Below are positions 1 to 6,004 of a stretch of 30,814 bases of DNA, piece by piece. The notes beneath the pieces were generated by a model, which was not told the origin of the DNA, ran no database searches, and saw nothing but the letters and a program-made list of their open reading frames with translations. The stretch is from the NCBI GenBank assembly GCA_934101795.1, contig CAKORY010000012.1, positions 1 to 30,814 on the forward strand, read 5' to 3'. Numbering within the stretch: position 1 is the first letter of the stretch; the number at the start of each line of letters is the position of its first letter. The translations under genes were made by a program, and so were the position numbers. The DNA is from an uncultured Bacilli bacterium. Its GTDB lineage: Bacteria; Bacillota_I; Bacilli_A; RF39; UBA660.

Positions 1-37
1 ATCAAAGAATGGTTGTTTATACAAGGTTTAAGGCACA

Positions 38-71
38 ATAGATATAGCAAGGATGTTATATCTATTTTTTT
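38..71 (+). terminator. Rho-independent terminator of an upstream gene
   Basis: A perfect 9-bp stem (ATAGATATA at 38-46 with its complement at 57-65) and a 10-nt loop are followed by a run of seven T. It would end a transcript entering from left of the window. The gene it serves lies outside the window. Confidence 0.7.
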
Positions 72-210
72 GTATTTCAAAAACTGTCCGTAGGTAAGTT
101 TGGTAAACTAGGATCGGACATGCTTGCTAGAGCACTGCCATGTACTAGACAAATTTGTGGCAAAAAGAGAAATATTTGAATATAAAACTTGTATTACAAA
201 TAAATATGTG
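72..210. other. Gene-free segment with nested inverted repeats, nature unknown
   Basis: No open reading frame of note is present. TGTCCG (85-90) pairs with CGGACA (115-120) around an inner AGTTT/AAACT hairpin (97-101, 105-109). An overlapping alternative stem ACATG (118-122)/CATGT (139-143) competes for the same bases, which is typical of a structured or switching RNA. On the minus strand the TGTCCG/CGGACA hairpin is followed by a short GTTTTTG run. I cannot match it to tmRNA, SRP RNA, RNase P RNA, 6S RNA or a known riboswitch. Confidence 0.3.
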
Positions 211-214
211 GTAA

Positions 215-220
215 TATAAT
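215..220 (+). promoter_or_regulatory. -10 element of the thrS T-box transcript
   Basis: TATAAT at 215-220 predicts a start near 227, just before the T-box leader. The -35 at the 17-nt position is poor (TATTAC, 192-197), so only the -10 is clear. Confidence 0.45.
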
Positions 221-226
221 GAGTAA

Positions 227-420
227 TCAATGAGGAAAGACACGATTAATAAATAGTTTTCTTTATAGAGAGTTAGTGGATGGTGGAAACTAACAGAAAC
301 ATTATTAATTACTACTTTCTAAGAGGGCTAATAAGCTCCGGTTAAAAACCGTTATCAAAATTAAGTTAATAAAAGGATGGTACCGTCAGAAAATGACTCC
401 TTGCACACCATCCTTTTTTT
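227..420 (+). promoter_or_regulatory. Threonine T-box leader with intrinsic terminator
   Basis: The leader lies between the predicted transcription start and thrS and has T-box hallmarks. Stem I has a GTTAG/CTAAC helix with a GGTGGAAA-type apical loop around 270-295. The presumed specifier region contains two ACT threonine codons (311-316). The T-box core ATGGTACC is at about 377-384. It ends in a terminator whose arms AAAGGATGGT (372-381) and ACCATCCTTT (407-416) run into T residues. Uncharged tRNA-Thr should bind the specifier and T-box bulge and block the terminator, allowing thrS transcription when threonyl-tRNA is scarce. Family behaviour is established; the exact specifier is inferred. 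Confidence 0.88.
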
Positions 421-443
421 TATATAAGAAAGAAGGAAGAAAA

Positions 444-2198
444 ATGATAAATATTAAAGAAGATGCAAAATTAAGTGTCATGAATCATTCATGTGCACAC
501 CTTTTAGCGCAAGCTGTAAAACATTTATATCCAGAAGCTAAGTTTTGGGTTGGACCAGTAGTTGAAGAAGGTTTCTATTATGATATAGACCTAGGTGGTA
601 AAACTTTAAATGAAGAAGATTTACCAGTAATAGAAAAAGAAATGAAAAAACTAGCTAAAGATGGGAAAAGAATAGTTAGACATGAAATAAGTAAAAAAGA
701 AGCTTTAGACATGTTTAAAGATGATCCATACAAAGTAGATTTATTATCTAGAATGGATGAAGATGAACAAACAATTTCATGCTATACTCAAGGGGATTTT
801 ACAGATTTATGCCGTGGACCACATGTAGATACTGTTAAAGAACTTAAGAATTTTAAGTTACTTAAAGTAAGTGGTGCTTACTGGAAAAATGATGCTAAAA
901 ATCATATGCTTCAAAGAATATATGGTGTATGTTTTGATACACCAGAAGCTCTAGAAGCTCATCTAAAAGAACTTGAAGAAGCTAAAGAAAGAGACCATAG
1001 AAAAATAGGTAAAGACTTAGGAATATTTATGATGTCTGATTTAGTTGGAAAAGGACTACCTATGTGGCTTCCAAATGGTTATACTTTATGGAGAACCCTT
1101 CAAAATTACATAACTGATAAAGAAATAAAGTATGGATATAAACATGTTCATACACCAGATCTAGGTAGTGTAGAGCTTTATAAAACAAGTGGACACTGGG
1201 ATCATTACAAAGATGATATGTTCCCAGCAATGGAAATGGATAATGAAGCTTATGTTTTAAGACCTATGAATTGTCCACATCACATGGTAATGTATAAAAA
1301 TTTCTTGCATTCATATAAAGATTTACCAGTTAGAATTGCTGAAATAGCTAATGACTTTAGATATGAAGCAGCTGGTGCTGTTAAAGGAATTGAAAGAGCA
1401 AGATGTTTTACACAAAATGACTCACATATTTTTGCAACACCAGAACAAATTGAAAGTGAATTTAAAGGCGTTCTTGACTTAATAATGGATGTTTATAATG
1501 ATTTTGGTTTTAAAAATTACAAGTGTCGTTTATCACTAAGAGATCCAGAAGATAAAGAAAAATATTTCCAAGATGATGATATGTGGGATAATGCTGAAGA
1601 ATCTTTAAGAAAAGTTCTTAATGATATTGGTATAGACTATGTTGAAGCAAAAGGTGAAGCAGCATTCTATGGACCAAAATTAGATATATTAATTAAACCA
1701 GCCGTTGGTAATGAAGTAGCTCTTTCAACTATTCAACTTGATTTTCTACTTCCAAGAAGATTTGAACTATATTATATAGATGAAAAAGGTGAAAAGAAAA
1801 CTCCAGTTGTAATACATAGAGCAATACTAGGTTCAATTGATAGATTTATAGCACTATTACTAGAAGAAACAAAGGGAGCACTACCACTTTGGCTTGCTCC
1901 AGTTAGTATAAATGTTATTCCTGTTAATAATGAATATCATTTAGATTATGCAAATGAAGTATATAAGATGCTACTTGATAGAGACTATAGAGTAGAAATA
2001 GATGATCGACAAGAAAAACTTTCATATAAAATGCGAGAAAGTCAAATTAAAAAAATACCTATTACTTTAATATTAGGTCAAAAAGAAGTTGATAATAAAG
2101 AAATAAGTTTTAGATTATTTGGAAGTAGTGAAACTACAACAATGAGTCAAAAAGACTTTATGGACTACATTAATGATTTAAAAATAAACAGAAAATAA
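444..2198 (+). CDS. thrS: Threonyl-tRNA synthetase lacking the TGS domain
   Basis: Attaches threonine to tRNA-Thr in the cytoplasm. The 584-aa product starts at ATG 444, behind AGAAGGAAG. The open frame extends back to 393, but that part lies in the T-box terminator hairpin. The editing domain comes first (HSCAH, H15 and H19; DLCRGPHV). The class II catalytic core follows, with motif 2 in NDFRYEAAG and the three expected zinc ligands C277 (MNCPHH), H328 (DSHIF) and H458 (VIHRA). The C-terminal part is the anticodon-binding domain. The usual enzyme is about 640 aa and begins with a roughly 60-aa TGS domain, which is absent here: the editing motif falls at residue 15. T-box control and a strong terminator make it a single-gene transcript. 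Identity is certain. Confidence 0.97.
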   Translation: MINIKEDAKLSVMNHSCAHLLAQAVKHLYPEAKFWVGPVVEEGFYYDIDLGGKTLNEEDLPVIEKEMKKLAKDGKRIVRHEISKKEALDMFKDDPYKVDLLSRMDEDEQTISCYTQGDFTDLCRGPHVDTVKELKNFKLLKVSGAYWKNDAKNHMLQRIYGVCFDTPEALEAHLKELEEAKERDHRKIGKDLGIFMMSDLVGKGLPMWLPNGYTLWRTLQNYITDKEIKYGYKHVHTPDLGSVELYKTSGHWDHYKDDMFPAMEMDNEAYVLRPMNCPHHMVMYKNFLHSYKDLPVRIAEIANDFRYEAAGAVKGIERARCFTQNDSHIFATPEQIESEFKGVLDLIMDVYNDFGFKNYKCRLSLRDPEDKEKYFQDDDMWDNAEESLRKVLNDIGIDYVEAKGEAAFYGPKLDILIKPAVGNEVALSTIQLDFLLPRRFELYYIDEKGEKKTPVVIHRAILGSIDRFIALLLEETKGALPLWLAPVSINVIPVNNEYHLDYANEVYKMLLDRDYRVEIDDRQEKLSYKMRESQIKKIPITLILGQKEVDNKEISFRLFGSSETTTMSQKDFMDYINDLKINRK

Positions 2199-2205
2199 TA
2201 ATACC

Positions 2206-2237
2206 AAAAGCAGTATGCATAAAACCATACTGCTTTT
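2206..2237 (+). terminator. Terminator of thrS
   Basis: A perfect 12-bp stem (AAAAGCAGTATG at 2206-2217, complement at 2226-2237) with an 8-nt loop starts 8 bp after the thrS stop. Its A- and T-rich arms allow termination from either side. Confidence 0.85.
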
Positions 2238-2239
2238 AG

Positions 2240-2345
2240 TATAAAAATAACGTCCAATCAAGCCGACTGGACTAAGTCAAACAATGGCTAACACTCAATG
2301 TTGTTTGCCATGTTTATAGTAACACATTTGCACTTGATTGTAAAG
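2240..2345 (-). ncRNA. Candidate small RNA of about 100 nt, orphan
   Basis: No ORF fits here. The minus strand has TTGTTT (2374-2379), a 16-nt spacer and TATAAT (2352-2357), predicting a start near 2345. The transcript would fold with an outer helix CAATCAAG (2255-2262)/CTTGATTG (2333-2340) and an inner GCCA/TGGC stem with flanking CAAACAA/TTGTTTG. It would end at a GTCCA/TGGAC hairpin followed by GTTATTTTT on the minus strand. It resembles the antitoxin RNA of the neighbouring type I module in size and layout but not in sequence. It could be an orphan antitoxin, a regulatory RNA or a cis structure. Confidence 0.4.
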
Positions 2346-2444
2346 ATTTTAATTATAAAATATTGCTAATAGAAAACAAGTGTATACATGTATATACTTA
2401 TTTTTAATGAAAATAACAGAATTAATAAAAGTGGCTTAAATTAC

Positions 2445-2473
2445 TTGATTTTAAAGTTTTTATATTATATAAT
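2445..2473 (+). promoter_or_regulatory. Promoter of the type I toxin mRNA
   Basis: TTGATT (2445-2450), a 17-nt spacer and TATAAT (2468-2473) predict a start near 2480. That is immediately before the 5' sequence complementary to the 3' UTR. Confidence 0.75.
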
Positions 2474-2481
2474 TAACTCAC

Positions 2482-2715
2482 GGAATATCCAGATGATTGG
2501 ATGCTACCTCTTTTAAGTTCAGTGGAACCGAAAGAGAGGTGATGCTAATGAGTAAGAAAGACTTTTTAATAGTGCTCTTGCTTGGCATTATAATTTATTT
2601 GATTTATATAATTTATCATATTTCAAAGTAAAGAAAGCATCTAAATCAACGGGGTTGGTTTAGATGCTACAAAACACAACTGGTAGCATCCAATCTCGCA
2701 AAAACTGGATGTTCC
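2482..2715. repeat. Long-range inverted repeat flanking the toxin gene
   Basis: GATTGGATGCTACC (2494-2507) is perfectly complementary to GGTAGCATCCAATC (2682-2695). A further imperfect match joins GGAATATCCAG (2482-2492) to CTGGATGTTCC (2705-2715). In the mRNA this would join the 5' and 3' ends, as known for full-length inactive type I toxin mRNAs. Confidence 0.8.
2548..2631 (+). CDS. Small hydrophobic peptide, predicted type I toxin
   Basis: A 27-aa peptide starting MSKKDF, with one membrane segment from about residue 6 to 23 (Leu/Ile/Tyr rich) and a charged tail. It is too short for routine gene calling. Type I toxins of this form insert in the membrane. The Shine-Dalgarno AGAGAGGT (2533-2540) is complementary to ACCTCTTTT upstream (about 2506-2514), so the site can be sequestered in the leader. 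An in-frame ATG at 2542 is an alternative start but lies too close to the SD. The gene has its own promoter, a convergent antisense RNA over its 3' UTR and 5'-3' pairing UTRs. I do not recognise the exact toxin family. Toxicity is inferred from architecture. Confidence 0.75.
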   Translation: MSKKDFLIVLLLGIIIYLIYIIYHISK

Positions 2716-2746
2716 ATTTTTTTATTATATGCAAATTGTCTTTGCT
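2636..2746 (-). ncRNA. Predicted antisense antitoxin RNA
   Basis: Transcription from the minus-strand promoter at 2753-2781 would start near 2746. It would run back over the toxin mRNA 3' UTR, covering the segment that pairs with the toxin 5' UTR. The RNA would end at a very stable hairpin: a 15-bp stem with a 3-nt loop, arms AGCATCTAAATCAAC (2636-2650) and 2654-2668, with TTCTTTACTTT after it on the minus strand. The length of about 110 nt and the 3'-overlapping layout match known txpA/ratA and bsrG/SR4 pairs. The RNA end is inferred. Confidence 0.65.
2687..2724 (+). terminator. Terminator of the toxin mRNA
   Basis: CATCCA (2687-2692) and TGGATG (2706-2711) form the stem and seven T follow at 2718-2724 after a short gap. 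The same bases take part in the 5'-3' interaction. Confidence 0.5.
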
Positions 2747-2752
2747 AAATAC

Positions 2753-2781
2753 ATAATAACATAAATGTGGCTATTTGTCAA
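2753..2781 (-). promoter_or_regulatory. Promoter of the antitoxin RNA
   Basis: On the minus strand TTGACA (2776-2781), a 17-nt spacer and TATTAT (2753-2758). It has a consensus -35 and is stronger than the toxin promoter, as expected for an antitoxin. It stands back to back with the promoter at 2784-2812. Confidence 0.75.
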
Positions 2782-2783
2782 AC

Positions 2784-2812
2784 TTGATTTTTGAAAAAAA
2801 TTAATATATAAT
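2784..2812 (+). promoter_or_regulatory. Promoter of the Cys-cluster protein gene
   Basis: TTGATT (2784-2789), a 17-nt spacer and TATAAT (2807-2812). The start near 2819 leaves a leader of about 14 nt before ATG 2833. Confidence 0.7.
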
Positions 2813-2832
2813 AACAACCTGTGGTGAAAAGT

Positions 2833-3474
2833 ATGGAATATGAAAATAAAGAGCTATGTAGTAAATGTGGGGGAAGATGTTGCAAAAAAAGTGGCTGTGA
2901 TTACTATGTTAGTGATTTTAAAAGTATTGATAAAAATACAATAATTAAAGTTTTAGAAACTGGAAATGTATCCATTGTATCTGCTTTTAAATATGAAATA
3001 TTGAGAAATGGTAAAAAAGTTGTAGTACCAATTCTTTATCTAAGAGCCAGAAATGAAGATAAGGAAGTAATAGATTTATTTTCAATGAAGAAAAGATGCT
3101 CAATGCTAACAAGTACCGGATGCTCATATAACTTAGAACAAAGACCTGGAGGTGGAGTAAACTTAATACCTAGCGAAAATGGCTGTAAACCATTAAATAA
3201 TCCTTCAGATGAACTAAAAAAATGGTATCCATATCAAAGTTTACTTGCTAAAATAGTTAAAAGATATACTGGCAAAACAGTTGATATAGTTTTAAAAAGA
3301 GATGTTGAACAAGTTTTTTACGAAGTTTTAAGTGAAAATTTTGATGGTGTTGATAAATTAGAAATAGCTGATATTTTAGAGTGTCTACCAGATTTAGTAG
3401 AGTATTATCCGGAAGAATATATTAAAGCTAAAAATAGAAAAAATAACGAAATTAAACTTATTAGAAATAAGTGA
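2833..3474 (+). CDS. YkgJ-like Cys-cluster protein
   Basis: A 213-aa soluble protein. The frame is open from GTG 2821, but ATG 2833 is better placed behind GGTG and fits the predicted transcription start. Cysteines cluster near the N-terminus (CSKCGGRCCKKSGC). A second group (RCSMLTSTGC, then EQRPGGG and a later GC) spreads over residues 90-125. This pattern resembles the YkgJ family of putative zinc- or iron-binding proteins, where CxxC...CC and a later C...C...RP.C set bind metal. Its substrate is unknown. The C-terminal third is helical with no obvious domain. It has its own promoter, sits next to the type I TA, and is followed by another promoter-bearing gene, so it is probably monocistronic. 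Confidence 0.6.
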   Translation: MEYENKELCSKCGGRCCKKSGCDYYVSDFKSIDKNTIIKVLETGNVSIVSAFKYEILRNGKKVVVPILYLRARNEDKEVIDLFSMKKRCSMLTSTGCSYNLEQRPGGGVNLIPSENGCKPLNNPSDELKKWYPYQSLLAKIVKRYTGKTVDIVLKRDVEQVFYEVLSENFDGVDKLEIADILECLPDLVEYYPEEYIKAKNRKNNEIKLIRNK

Positions 3475-3476
3475 AT

Positions 3477-3505
3477 TTGCATTTTTTAAAAAAATGTGAT
3501 ACAAT
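3477..3505 (+). promoter_or_regulatory. Promoter of the AbiEii-like gene
   Basis: TTGCAT (3477-3482), a 17-nt spacer and TACAAT (3500-3505), starting 2 bp after the previous stop codon. Confidence 0.65.
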
Positions 3506-3530
3506 GTTGCTAACTTGAGGGGGTTATAAT

Positions 3531-4430
3531 ATGGAATTTAGGAATTTAGATCAAGAAAAAGCTTTTATGAAAAAGGAAGCAAAAAGACTTGAAATTACTC
3601 ACATGGCTGCATACACTACATATTATGCTAGAAAATTACTAGAAAAGCTAGCATTAATAAATAATGGAACATTAGTAGTAAAAGGAAGCTTTAGCCAATA
3701 TGTACATTTAGGTTCATTATCAAGACCAGTTTTAGATATTGATTTATCTTCTACATTATCTCGTCAAGTTCCACTTGAAATATTATATGCCGCGATATAT
3801 GACACATTTTCTGATAAAGTATCGTTTGATTTGGGGGCATTACCAAGAAAAACTAAAAATGGTGTATACAAATTACCTGTCATAGCTAAAGTTAAATATG
3901 AAGAAGCAAAAGAAATGATAGTCCCAGTACCAATTGATTTTAAAGAAAACAATAATGTTATATTTGAAACACAATTTAAAGCTGTAGAACCTTTATTTGA
4001 AGGTGATAGAAAATTTTATATAAATACACCATCTTTTGAAGAACATATTGCTGAAAAATTATATATAATTGCCCATAATACAAGAGAAGATATTCTCAAT
4101 ACTAGAGTAAAAGATTTTTATGATATTTATAATTTATTTGGCAAAAATTATGATGCTGATAAATTTAGCCTATATTTTGAAGTTATGGTTTTAATGTATG
4201 GCATGCATCTTGAAGATATAAACACAGACTTTTTAAATAAAGAATTTGTTAAAAGACATGAAAAACTTTGGGAACTTATGAAGAAAAAGTATCAATTCGT
4301 AGACAAATCACTTGATTTAAGTGAAGCAGTATTCTATACCAAAGCAGTATTAAGTGAGCAAGTTCAAAAAATAAGAAGTGGAGAATTTAAAGACCAAGCA
4401 TATGCTTTGGTAAGAAAAAAATCTAATTAG
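3531..4430 (+). CDS. AbiEii/AbiGii-type nucleotidyltransferase, orphan toxin-like protein
   Basis: A 299-aa protein of the DNA polymerase beta-like nucleotidyltransferase superfamily that includes AbiEii, the toxin of type IV TA systems. Residues 50-72 carry the signature: VVKGS, then DIDLS with metal-binding Asp at 69 and 71. Residues 170-200 carry EEHIAEKLYII (K176) and RVKDFYDIY (K194, D195, D198), the AbiEii motifs III and IV. Related toxins add nucleotides to tRNA 3' ends; whether this one does is unknown. No AbiEi-type winged-helix antitoxin gene is next to it: the left neighbour is the Cys-cluster protein and the right neighbour an LCP protein. It has its own promoter, SD GAGGGGG and terminator. 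It may be an orphan or domesticated member. Confidence 0.85.
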   Translation: MEFRNLDQEKAFMKKEAKRLEITHMAAYTTYYARKLLEKLALINNGTLVVKGSFSQYVHLGSLSRPVLDIDLSSTLSRQVPLEILYAAIYDTFSDKVSFDLGALPRKTKNGVYKLPVIAKVKYEEAKEMIVPVPIDFKENNNVIFETQFKAVEPLFEGDRKFYINTPSFEEHIAEKLYIIAHNTREDILNTRVKDFYDIYNLFGKNYDADKFSLYFEVMVLMYGMHLEDINTDFLNKEFVKRHEKLWELMKKKYQFVDKSLDLSEAVFYTKAVLSEQVQKIRSGEFKDQAYALVRKKSN

Positions 4431-4448
4431 ACACTATAGGTGTCTTTT
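4429..4448 (+). terminator. Terminator overlapping the AbiEii-like stop codon
   Basis: AGACAC/GTGTCT stem with a 5-nt loop, then four T. The left arm begins inside the TAG stop. Confidence 0.6.
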
Positions 4449-4451
4449 CTC

Positions 4452-4480
4452 TTGCAGTTTTAAACAAAAATATGTATAAT
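4452..4480 (+). promoter_or_regulatory. Promoter of the LCP gene
   Basis: TTGCAG, a 17-nt spacer and TATAAT (4475-4480). The start falls near 4487, only about 9 nt before ATG 4496, so the upstream in-frame ATG at 4472 is not transcribed. Confidence 0.65.
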
Positions 4481-4495
4481 TTAGATGTGATATTT

Positions 4496-5929
4496 ATGAA
4501 GAAAAAAAGTAATAAAAACAATTTATTGAGTTTTAGAAAGTATTTATGTATATTTATAGTAATATTAAGTGTAATTGTAAGTGGTTTAGTATATTTTATT
4601 AATGTTTTTCCCCTTGAATATTTTCTTGTATTTATAAGTTTGATAATTATAATTGATTTAGTTGTTATCTCTCTTCTTTTAAGTAAAGGACAAATTAAAA
4701 ATATTATTGGTGGTTTTTTAGCACTTATACTTATCGTAATTATGACTCTTGGCATTAATTATGGGCTAAATACAATGAATTTTTTAAAGTCTTTTGGCTT
4801 TAGTAATTATAAAACAGAAAGTTATAGTATTCTAGTATTAAAATCAAGCGAGGCAAAATCAATAAATGATTTAAATAATAAGACCATAGGTTATTTACCA
4901 AATAATAACAATGAAGGATTAAGTAAAGTAGTAGGTAAAATAAAAAAGAAGATTAATTATACTGAAAAGATAAATGAAGATGTTGGTAATTTAATAACAA
5001 GTTTAATTAAAGAAAAAGTAGATGCCATAATACTTGATGATGCAAGATTAGATATATTAAAAGAAGAAAATAATGAAGAATATAATTTGCTTAAGAAAAT
5101 AGATAGCTTAAGCGTAGACGTTAAAAGTGAAAAGATAGGTAAAGAAGTAGATGTTACAAATAGTTCATTTAATATATATGTGTCTGGTATAGATACTTAT
5201 GGAAGTATAAATAAAGTATCTAGAAGTGATGTTAATATCTTAATTACAGTTAATCCAATTACTAAAGAAATATTACTTACCAATATTCCCAGAGATTATT
5301 ACGTAAAATTACATAAAAATGGAAAATACGATAAACTTACTCATGCAGGAATATATGGTATAGATGAAAGTATTAATACTCTTGAAGATTTATTTGATAC
5401 TAAAATAAATTACTATGTTAAAGTTAATTTTACATCTTTAGTTGATATTGTAGATGCTTTAGATGGAATAACAGTTACATCGCCATATAGCTTTGTATCT
5501 CAGGATGGTTATTCATATGTAAAAGGTGATAATATAATTGATGGTAAAAAAGCATTATCTTTTGCAAGAGAAAGAAAGTCTTTTAAAGAAGGGGATAGAA
5601 CAAGAGGAGAGAATCAACAAAGAGTTCTTACTGCTTTAATAAATAAAGCAATGAGTCCCAAAATTATAACTAATTATACAAATTTACTTACATCATTAAA
5701 AGGCAAATTTGTAACAAATATAAGCGATGAAGATATAACTAAATTAATAAAGATGCAACTTAAAAATAATAGTTCATGGACTATAAAGTCAATTAGTGTA
5801 AATGGAACGGATGCCATGGATTATGTATATAGTTATAATAAAACAAAACTTTATGTTATGAAACCAGACTATGAAACAGTTAATAATGCTAAAGAGCAAA
5901 TTAAAAAAGTGCAAGATAAAAAAGGTTAA
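4496..5929 (+). CDS. LytR-CpsA-Psr (LCP) family cell-wall ligase
   Basis: A 477-aa membrane protein. LCP enzymes transfer teichoic acid or polysaccharide from lipid carriers to peptidoglycan. Three membrane segments lie in residues 15-100. An extracellular insert of roughly 110 residues follows (SYSILVLKSSEAKSINDLNN to about IDSL), which looks like the lobe of a type 3 solute-binding fold. The LCP domain starts near YVSGIDTYG. It shows the conserved Asp/Arg set: R266 in NIPRDYY, and FARERKSFKEGDRTRG with R368 and R370. ATG 4496 is chosen from the promoter position; the leader is about 9 nt with only a weak SD. It is followed by its own terminator. LCP identity is firm; the acceptor polymer is unknown. 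Confidence 0.9.
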   Translation: MKKKSNKNNLLSFRKYLCIFIVILSVIVSGLVYFINVFPLEYFLVFISLIIIIDLVVISLLLSKGQIKNIIGGFLALILIVIMTLGINYGLNTMNFLKSFGFSNYKTESYSILVLKSSEAKSINDLNNKTIGYLPNNNNEGLSKVVGKIKKKINYTEKINEDVGNLITSLIKEKVDAIILDDARLDILKEENNEEYNLLKKIDSLSVDVKSEKIGKEVDVTNSSFNIYVSGIDTYGSINKVSRSDVNILITVNPITKEILLTNIPRDYYVKLHKNGKYDKLTHAGIYGIDESINTLEDLFDTKINYYVKVNFTSLVDIVDALDGITVTSPYSFVSQDGYSYVKGDNIIDGKKALSFARERKSFKEGDRTRGENQQRVLTALINKAMSPKIITNYTNLLTSLKGKFVTNISDEDITKLIKMQLKNNSSWTIKSISVNGTDAMDYVYSYNKTKLYVMKPDYETVNNAKEQIKKVQDKKG

Positions 5930-5960
5930 TCTATTTATGAAAAATAGATTGATTTTTTTT
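5928..5960 (+). terminator. Terminator of the LCP gene
   Basis: AATCTATTT (5928-5936) pairs with AAATAGATT (5942-5950), followed by GA and eight T. Confidence 0.75.
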
Positions 5961-5977
5961 GGAAAATATTATATACT
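5949..5977 (+). promoter_or_regulatory. Promoter of the 1072-aa surface protein gene
   Basis: TTGATT (5949-5954), a 17-nt spacer and TATACT (5972-5977). The -35 overlaps the right arm of the preceding terminator. Confidence 0.55.
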
Positions 5978-6004
5978 GGATAAGTAAAATAGGGATGTGT
6001 AAAA

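Noticed and set aside
393..443. In-frame extension of thrS upstream of ATG 444
   Set aside because: It lies in the T-box terminator hairpin, and the SD AGAAGGAAG fits ATG 444.
2482..2715. Inverted repeat as ends of a miniature transposable element
   Set aside because: Promoters, SD masking, ORF and antisense RNA explain the repeat as mRNA 5'-3' pairing, and no target-site duplication is seen.
4423..4755. 110-aa minus-strand frame
   Set aside because: Lies opposite the membrane helices of the LCP gene, with no promoter or SD.
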